Assembly: GCA_963827905.1 (NCBI GenBank)
Contig: CAWHCB010000010.1
Coordinates: forward strand, 124,001-188,000
Reading direction: 5' to 3'
From: JACXTP01 sp963827905
GTDB lineage: Archaea; Thermoplasmatota; Thermoplasmata; Methanomassiliicoccales; UBA472
Length of the DNA: 64,000 nucleotides
The notes below the pieces were generated by a model. That model ran no database searches, was not told where the DNA came from, and was given only the letters and a program-made list of their open reading frames with translations. This document shows positions 57,586 to 64,000 of this stretch, one piece after another. The position numbers and the translations under genes are program-made. Within the stretch, counting starts at the first letter, position 1, and every line of letters starts with the position of its first letter.

Positions 57586-59253
57586 GACCGGTTATCCTGC
57601 CGTTGTCGTCGATGTCCATCTTGATGGACGCGGGCTCGGCCGGCAGACCGGGGATGAGCATGATCTGGCCGCAGACCGGCACGATGAAGCCCGCGCCGGC
57701 GGACACGAACACCTCTCGCACCTTGAGCACCCAGCCCTGCGGGGCGCCCTTGAGCTTGGGGTTGTCGGTGATGGAGAGCTGGGTCTTGGCCATGCATATG
57801 GGCAGGTTGCCGAAGCCCGAGGACTCGATGAGCTTGATGTTGCGCTCCGCCTCGCCCTCGAACACCACGTCCGAGGCGCCGTAGATCTCGGTGGCGATGG
57901 TCTTGATCTTCTCCTTCATGGGGCGGTCGGTGTCATAGAGGAAGCGGAAATGCGGTTCTTCGTTCTCCAGGACGTCCAATACCGCCTCGGCCAGCTCCCT
58001 CCCGCCTGGACCGCCTTGCGAGAACACGTAGGAGAGGGCGCAGCGCACCCCCAGCTCCTTGCAGTGGTTGCGGACCATGGCGATGTCCTCGTCGCGGTCG
58101 GAATCGAAGTGGTTGATGGAGACGACCACGGGCAGGCCGAACTTCCGAATGTTCTCGATGTGCTTGTCCAGGTTGGAGAATCCCTTGCGCAGGGCGATAG
58201 GGTCGCGATTGGTCGATCTCGGCCAGCTTCGCCCCTCCATGCATCTTCAGGGCCCGGATGGAGACGACGATGACCGCGCAGTCGGGCCGGAAGCCGTTGC
58301 TGCGGCACACGATGTCGAAGAACTTCTCCGCGCCCAGGTCCGCGCCGAAACCGGATTCGGTGACCACGATGTCCGCCAACTTTAGGGCGTACTTGGTGGC
58401 GATGATGGAGTTGTTCCCATGGGCGATGTTGGCGAACGGGAAACCGTGTATGAACACCGGCTCGCCCTCCAGGGTCTGCACCAGGTTGGGGTGGATGGCG
58501 TTCTTCAGCAGCATGGCCATGGCGCCCACGCAGTCCAGCTGGGCGGCGCTCACCGGCTTGTGGTCGTAGGTGTAGGCGACGATGATCCTGCCCCAACCGC
58601 CGCTTCAGGTCCTCCATGGAGGTGGCCAGCGCCAGAACGGCGCTGATCTCCGAGGCGGCGGTGATCATGAAGCCGCTCTCGTGCGGGGTGCCGCCGTCGC
58701 CGCGGCCGCCCAGACCGACCACGATGCTGCGCAGCTCGCGGCAGTTCATGTCGATGGCCTTCTTGAGCATGATCCGGGTGGGGTCGATGTTGAGCTCGTT
58801 CTCCCGGTTCAGGTGGTTCTCCAGTACCGCCGAGAGAAGGTTATGGGCGGAGGCGACCGCATGCAGGTCGCCGGTGAAGTGCAGGTCGATGTCCCACATG
58901 GGATAGACCTGCGAATAACCGCCGCCGGTGGCGCCCCCTTTGATGCCGAAGATGGGCCCGAGCGAGGGTTGGCGCAAAGCCCCCATGACCTTCTTGTCCA
59001 GCTTGCCCAGGGCCTGCACCAGCCCGATGGTGGTGACGGTCTTTCCCTCCCCGGCCTGGGTGGGGGTTATGGCGGTCACCAGCACCAGCTTGCCATTGCT
59101 GCGGCCATCGTAGCGGCGGAGGACGGACAGAGGCACCTTGGCCGCGTAGCGACCGAATGGTACCAGGTCCGCCTCGTCGATCCCGACCTTGGCGGCGATA
59201 TCGCCGATGCGGCTGCCCTGCGCCTCTTGTGCGATCTCGATGTTCGTTTTCAT
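57578..59253 (-). CDS. fhs: formate--tetrahydrofolate ligase, frameshifted
   Basis: The ATP motif TPTQAGEGKTVTTIGLVQAL, KKVMGALRQPSLGPIFGIKG and the later segments (HGFPFANIAHGNNSIIATKY, FGADLGAEKFFDIVCRSNGF, KFGLPVVVSINHFDSDRDED) are those of Fhs. Extra bases near 58595 and 58205 split it. The repaired length is about 558 residues, as in bacteria. It makes 10-formyl-THF from formate with ATP, the first step of the methyl branch, and feeds PurH. The start at 59253 has a GAGGGACGGAA site. Confidence 0.95.
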
Positions 59254-59405
59254 TTCCGTCCCTCGCTCTGGCAATCCTCTCCGTCTATTAAAATATTCAT
59301 CACCGTTGCGAGGGATGTCGAGCATCTTGCCGAAAAAACGTTACTAAGACCATGACCTGCCATCTGACCAGGACAATATTGGCAATATGGTCTTCAGAAA
59401 GCTTG

Positions 59406-59673
59406 TCAGAGGGTGAACACCAATTTCCCGTCCACGATCACATGAATCTCGGCGCTGAAGAGCCCGGAGATGACCCTGACCTCCACCTCGTGACGTTCTG
59501 ACTGACCGACGACGAACCTCGGTGCTGGTCTCATGTCGTCCCGCCCATGCCATACGGATCTCGTCCTGGCGCTCACCGTCCACGGTCACATAGACGCGAC
59601 GGCTCGTCTGGCTATAGTGCAAATGGAGCTCGTGCCTCTCCCTCTCCCCTATGGTCAGCCTAGCCTCCTTCAT
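59406..59673 (-). CDS. small protein with internal duplication, frameshifted
   Basis: The first half (ARLTIGERERHELHLHYSQT SRRVYVTVDGE) and, after one extra base near 59530, the second half (RFVVGQSERHEVEVRVISGL FSAEIHVIVDGK) are two versions of the same beta-strand repeat, each ending in V-DG. The repaired length is about 88 residues, ending at 59406. It is soluble and of unknown function. It lies between fhs and folD, divergent from folD. Confidence 0.65.
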
Positions 59674-59731
59674 CGAGTGACAATGTCATTCCAACGACTT
59701 TCAAATTTTGGGAGGAGTGGAACGACCCTTG

Positions 59732-60672
59732 ATGGGCAAGCTTAATCTAACCGCGCTCCTTTTGTCAGGACGAGGGGTACATCTGACCGCGACCATCATA
59801 GACGGGACCGTCGTCGCCGAGTCCATCCGATCGGAACTGAGGGGGCGGATCGCCGCCTTGAAGACCAAGGGGATCGTGCCCGGACTGGCCGTGATCCTGG
59901 TCGGGGATGACCCCGCCTCAGCCACCTATGTGCGCATGAAGGGGAGGGCCTGCGAGGAGCTCGGTCTACATTCTGAGACGATCATCAAACCAGTCGACCT
60001 ATCGGAGCAGGATCTGCTGCTTGGAGATAGACCGTCTGAACCGCGACCCTAGGATAAATGGCATTCTGGTGCAGATGCCCTTGCCCAAGCACATCGACCC
60101 CAACAAGGTGATCGAACGGATCGACCCCCGCAAGGACGTCGATTGCTTCCACCCCATCAACGTGGGCAGGATATTGATCGGTGAGGGGGAGGGTTTCCAG
60201 CCCGCCACGCCCAGCGGGGTCCAGGAGCTGCTCGTGCGCAGCGGGAACGACCCGGCCGGCAAGCACGTGGTCATCTGCGGGAGGAGCAACATCGTCGGCA
60301 AGCCCCTGGCGGCCATGCTGATGCAGAAGAGGCCCGGGGCCGATGCCACGGTCACATTGTGCCACTCACGGACCAAGGACCTGGCCTCATTGACGCGCCA
60401 AGCGGACATACTGGTCTCCGCCATGGGCATCCCGCGCTTCATCAAGGCGGACATGGTCAAGGAGGGGGCGGTGGTCATCGATGTCGGCACGAGCCGCGTG
60501 GAGGACCCCACCCACCCCAAGGGCAGTCGTCTGGTGGGCGATGTCGACTTCGAGGCGGTGAAGGAGAAGGCCAAGGCCATCACGCCGGTGCCCAAAGGCG
60601 TCGGGCCGATGACCATCGTCATGCTCATGCGCAACACCGTGCTGGCGGCGGAACGGTCCGTCGTCCAGGTGA
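59732..60672 (+). CDS. folD: bifunctional methylenetetrahydrofolate dehydrogenase/methenyl-THF cyclohydrolase, frameshifted
   Basis: FolD motifs are clear: GLAVILVGDDPASATYVRMK (catalytic lysine region), GILVQMPLPKHIDPNKVIER, the nucleotide site HVVICGRSNIVGKPLAAMLM, and AITPVPKGVGPMTIVMLMRN. One extra base near 60022 divides it. As written, the frame runs to 60836 into the opposite gene; one more extra base near 60660 would end it RSSSR at 60672, as expected for the family. The start is uncertain: ATG 59732 gives an odd 16-residue extension before LTATIIDG. Confidence 0.92.
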
Positions 60673-60760
60673 ATCGTCGATCGCTCGATGGTTTAGAGAA
60701 AAAAGGGCGAGGCGAGCAGGACCGCCCCGCCCAGGGGTTGGGGTTCATCGTCAGTCCGGG

Positions 60761-61651
60761 TCAGTCCCCGGTGTCCTCCAGCTCCTGCTCGGCCTTGGTC
60801 ATCGACTTCAAGGGCACGGCCTCGATCTTGCGATAGACCTCGTACGGTGCGCGCCTCTCGCCGTCCACGGTCAGCAGGAATCCCTCTATCGGTATCTCGA
60901 ACAGCGCCTCGTTCTCCTTCAGATAGGGCAGGATGAGGTTCCAGTCCGCCTCGGTCATCTTGCCGAACCGCCCTCCGTTCAACTGGTCGGCGGTCACCTT
61001 GCCCTTCGGGTCGCGCACATAGATGGCGCCACCTGAGGCCAAGGAGAACAGGTTCCCTCCTGGATAGGGGGTGGGCAGCTCGACCGGTTGGCCGTTCAGG
61101 GTGAAGCCCATCCCGTTCAGGATGACGAAGCCCCCGCCATTGAGGGGGTCGCCCGCCATGAACGATTCCGCCAGGTAGTCCAGGCAGGTGCCGTTGATGA
61201 CCACGCGCGGTTTCCCGACGGCATTGATCAACGGCCGACCGGCGGCATTGCCTTTGATGAAGGCCTCCCCGCCCTTGGCGCCGTACATGAAGGTCTGCCC
61301 GACATCGCCGTGCACCACCAGGCGCCCGGAGGCCATTATCTGGCATAGTTGGTCCTGGGCGTTGCCGTGCACGATGACGCTGGCACCGGCCAGTCCCGAG
61401 GCGAGATAGTCGCCCGGGGTCCCGTAGGCCTCGATGAGCATGCCCTGGGAGGCCTGCCCGAGCCCGCAGCCGAAGAAGCGCTGCCCGTGGGCATCGAACA
61501 GTATGGCATGGCGCCAGCCCTTCTCGAACGCCCTTCTCACGGCGAAGGACGGTCCTTCCTCCCCCTCCATGGGGAAGCCGCGGCAATCGATGAGCAGCTT
61601 GGCGGTCTGCGAGGTCGGCGCCTCTATCCGTCCCATGTTCTCCATGTCCAC
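60761..61651 (-). CDS. glutamate synthase GXGXG domain protein (GltB3-like)
   Basis: The beta-helix GXGXG domain of glutamate synthase is visible: FFGCGLGQASQGMLIEAYGT, YLASGLAGASVIVHGNAQDQ, TFMYGAKGGEAFIKGNAAGR, LAESFMAGDPLNGGGFVILN. The length is 296 residues. In archaea this domain is often a separate subunit. The preceding glutaminase gene could be fused to it, because one further base correction near 61675 would join the frames without a stop. ATG 61645 with GGTGG upstream is another possible start. Confidence 0.88.
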   Translation of the reverse strand: MDMENMGRIEAPTSQTAKLLIDCRGFPMEGEEGPSFAVRRAFEKGWRHAILFDAHGQRFFGCGLGQASQGMLIEAYGTPGDYLASGLAGASVIVHGNAQDQLCQIMASGRLVVHGDVGQTFMYGAKGGEAFIKGNAAGRPLINAVGKPRVVINGTCLDYLAESFMAGDPLNGGGFVILNGMGFTLNGQPVELPTPYPGGNLFSLASGGAIYVRDPKGKVTADQLNGGRFGKMTEADWNLILPYLKENEALFEIPIEGFLLTVDGERRAPYEVYRKIEAVPLKSMTKAEQELEDTGD

Positions 61652-61668
61652 CAGGCTGGCGTCCTTCG

Positions 61669-63369
61669 CTAGAGCCGATGCGGGGCTGGGCGCGGAATAT
61701 GGCGTTCAGCGCCTCCAGCGCCTTCTCGGTGAGGCGGCTGCGACGCAGCATGCCCGGGTCGTATTTGCGGTCGATCACCAGGGTGAGGAAGCGCACCATC
61801 TCGTCCAGGTCACTGTCCGCCCTTGCTGCCGCGTTGCACGGCCGTGGCGAACATGGCCATGGCCTGCTCGGCGCCCATGGTGGGCAGGGCGGTCCGGAAC
61901 TTGGAGAAGGCCTGCTCGCCAGAGCCTTCCGCCACTATCGCTGATGGAGACTGAGGTTCTGTCCAGGGCGGTGGCCATGCGCAGGTCCTGGGACCGGTCG
62001 TATTTCAGCTTGACCTCCACCGGCGACCCGAACTTGTTCGTGACCTCCAACCTCTTCTTGCCGTTCTCGGGCACGATGCTGAAGACGAAGGCGCCGCCGT
62101 CGGTGTGGCTGCCGCCGCGGGCGTTCCAGTAGACGTCCGCCTGCTTGGGCACCGAGGGGTGGTCGGCGTTGATGGAACGAAGGGCGGCGTCGATGGCCTG
62201 CTTCTCCGAGGCCACCAGCCCGATCTGCATGTCCCCCTCCACCATGGCGAAGACCTGCGGCCTGCAGCATGGACGTGTCCGTGATGCCGATGAGCTGCTG
62301 CTTGCCCTCGTAGTAGCAGTTGCGGGCGATGATGAAGAACCACGGTCCATCTGGAGAGCCGTGCATGTGCGCCCTCTGGATGGCCTGGTACACCTTCTGC
62401 TTCTCCTCGGGCAGCTGGTGGAAGTCGCGCTCGGTCGTAGGCGCCAGGGCCTCGATGATGTACTCCAGCGGATAGCCGTAGGCGCGGTTCAGCAGGTCGA
62501 ACAGCAGCACCGACACCTCGGTATCGGTCAGGAACAACGGCTTGACGTTGCGCTGGGCCAGGTACTCGCTGACCGAGTGGTAGTTGGCGAAGTCGCCGTT
62601 GTGCACCAGTCCCTCGTCCAGACCCATGAACGGATGCGCCCCGCCCGGATGCCAGACCCGGCCCTTGGTCGGGTAGCGCTGATGGCCGATCCAAGCGTGC
62701 GCGGTGAAGTCCTCCATGCGGTAGAAGCGGATGACGTCCTCGGCGTAACCGACCACCTTCATGATGATCATGTCCCTGCCTTGGGACATGACGAAGGCGG
62801 TCATCTTGCCCGAGGCGTAGTACTTCAGGTTGATGCTGAAGCTGGTCTGGTACACGAACTCGTCCTCGGCCCGCCGCTTTTCCAGGGAGCGCAGCTCGCG
62901 GTCGGCGATGAAGCGGTCCAGCACATCGCTCCGGGCCCGGCAGAAGTAGCGCCACACCTGGGGTGGGCGCACCGGCAGGTCCTTCAGGACCGCTGGGTCG
63001 TTGCTCTCGTCCACCATGTAGCGGGCGTGTATCTCGTAGCGCGGTTCGAGGAACTCCTTCTCCAACGCCTCACGGACATTGGCGTCCAGGTAGGCCACCT
63101 GGATCAGGTAGTCGTTGTCGAGCACCTCGCGGCTGACCCGCATCTGCTTGGGGTCCAGGCCGACGGCGGCGATGCCGCCGCCCTTGCCGTTGCCGCGGTT
63201 GTGCATCTGCCTGAGCGATTCGAAGAAGTGACGTCCGGGCAGGGCGACCGTGCTGGCCAGCCCGACCACGCCGCAGCCTCCCTCCGCCTCCATCTGCCTG
63301 GTGCTGTAAGGGGTCTCGCACTTCGCCATCCATCCTCTGGATCTTGATCATATCTCCGGTCTGGCTCAT
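61669..63369 (-). CDS. class II glutamine amidotransferase subunit of glutamate synthase (GltB1-like), frameshifted
   Basis: After a short leader the N-terminal nucleophile region reads EGGCGVVGLASTVALPGRHF (Cys of GGCGV). HNRGNGKGGGIAAVGLDPKQ, AWIGHQRYPTKGRVWHPGGA and LVHNGDFANYHSVSEYLAQR complete the glutaminase domain. Extra bases near 63345, 62265, 61935 and 61805 break it. The repaired length is about 560 residues. A good GGAGGTGA ribosome site precedes ATG 63369. It releases ammonia from glutamine for the FMN subunit encoded just upstream. Confidence 0.85.
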
Positions 63370-63374
63370 AGCTT

Positions 63375-64000
63375 TCACCTCCTTGCCCCCGTCGAAGCGC
63401 AACAGGTCCGTGCGTCCCCGCAGCTCCTTCAGGTCGTGCATGTCGAAGCGGGACAGCAGGTCGCCCCACTGCCCCCTCCAGGCCAAGAACAGGTTGGATA
63501 TGCGCTTGGCCCCCCATTCGGTGTCCATCTGATGGATGAGCTCCGGGTCGGTGGTGGCGATGCCCCTGGGGCAGCCCCGGCCGCTCTCGCAGTTGCCGCA
63601 GCGCACGCAGCCCAACGCCACCAGCTCAGCGGTGCCGATGACCACGCCGTCGGCGCCCAGGGCGATGGCCTTGGCAACGTCCAGCGCGTTCCTGATGCCG
63701 CCGCTGGCGATGAGGGTGACGTCCTCCCGGATGCCCTCGTTGGTGAGGAAGCGGTGCACCTTGGGTATGGCGTACTCGATGGGCGTGGCGATGTTCTTCT
63801 TGGCGATCTCCGGCGCGGCGCCGGTGCCTCCATAACCTCCGTCCAGGTGCACGATGTGCGCCCCGGCGTAGTAGGAACCGACCGCCACCATCTCCACGTC
63901 GTTCGGGGTGGAGACCTTGACCGAGAGCAGGGCCTGCGGGTTGACGGATGATATCCAGTCCAGGTGCTTCTTGTGGTCCTCCACGGAGTAGACGCTGTGG
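63375..64000 (-). CDS. glutamate synthase FMN-binding subunit (GltB2-like), 5'-partial
   Basis: The frame is open at the right edge, so the start is outside. The visible part has the FMN barrel: VGSYYAGAHIVHLDGGYGGT GAAPE, LIASGGIRNALDVAKAIALG, and the cysteine cluster VALGCVRCGNCESGRGCPRG for the [3Fe-4S] centre. As written, it runs past the next start; removing one G from the G5 run near 63386 ends it RFDGARR at 63375, inside the ribosome site of the next gene. It makes glutamate from 2-oxoglutarate and ammonia. Confidence 0.92.

Noticed and set aside
1..64000. CRISPR arrays, insertion sequences, rRNA genes, replication origin
   Set aside because: I saw no regularly spaced repeats, transposase motifs, rRNA sequence or origin-binding repeats in the window.

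Overview
The window most likely comes from an archaeon, probably a Thermoplasmata-like lineage; this placement is inferred. The archaeal signs are TATA-like boxes placed 25 to 30 bases before start codons that lack a leader (clearest at 20288 for the gene at 20318), GGTGA-type ribosome sites, a bacterio-opsin-activator type (HTH_10) regulator, a cyclic 2,3-diphosphoglycerate synthetase-like protein, and CxxC zinc-ribbon proteins. Many metabolic genes look bacterial: full-length AcsB, Fhs, FolD, PurH, RNase III, BirA and homospermidine synthase.

Reading quality is the first thing to know. About 40 genes or gene parts are broken by single-base frameshifts, often in short homopolymers. Nearly all resolve as one EXTRA base. 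This points to an insertion-biased, unpolished long-read assembly rather than mass gene decay. I report such genes as one CDS and give the approximate shift points.

Layout. Positions 1-18.7 kb are loosely packed, in places AT-rich, with long gaps and real remnants: an RNA helicase end, a B12 radical SAM enzyme, a secreted FnIII protein, a hydantoinase/oxoprolinase, homospermidine synthase, a KdpD remnant, a three-copy MDR oxidoreductase array whose third copy is collapsed, a membrane protein, an HTH_10 regulator and unknowns. A tRNA-Leu(UAA) at 18.7 kb, with its 3' end facing left, marks the edge of this loose region. From 18.8 to 64 kb the genes are compact and operonic: a cDPGS-like protein, an ABC exporter with a PadR regulator, a biotin-dependent carboxyltransferase operon (23.3-29.8 kb), peptidase M16 and small enzymes. 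Then come the Wood-Ljungdahl genes acsB-acsD-acsC, cooC, a MetE-like gene and acsV (33.9-42.8 kb), purH, rnc, acsE, a UbiA prenyltransferase, an operon of two HdrA-like genes with mvhD-metV-metF (51-56 kb), fhs and folD (57.6-60.7 kb), and split archaeal-type glutamate synthase genes at the right edge.

How the genes work together. Fhs and FolD take formate to methylene-tetrahydrofolate. MetF/MetV reduce it to methyl-THF, with the HdrA pair and MvhD as the likely electron-transfer (possibly bifurcating) module. AcsE passes the methyl group to the corrinoid protein AcsC/AcsD, AcsV reactivates the corrinoid, and AcsB makes acetyl-CoA with CO from a CO dehydrogenase that is not in this window; CooC would mature nickel sites. 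The biotin operon has both carboxyltransferase halves, the biotin carrier and BirA but no biotin carboxylase, as in a transcarboxylase of the propionate type. Together these suggest an anaerobic acetyl-CoA- and propionyl-CoA-linked metabolism based on tetrahydrofolate.
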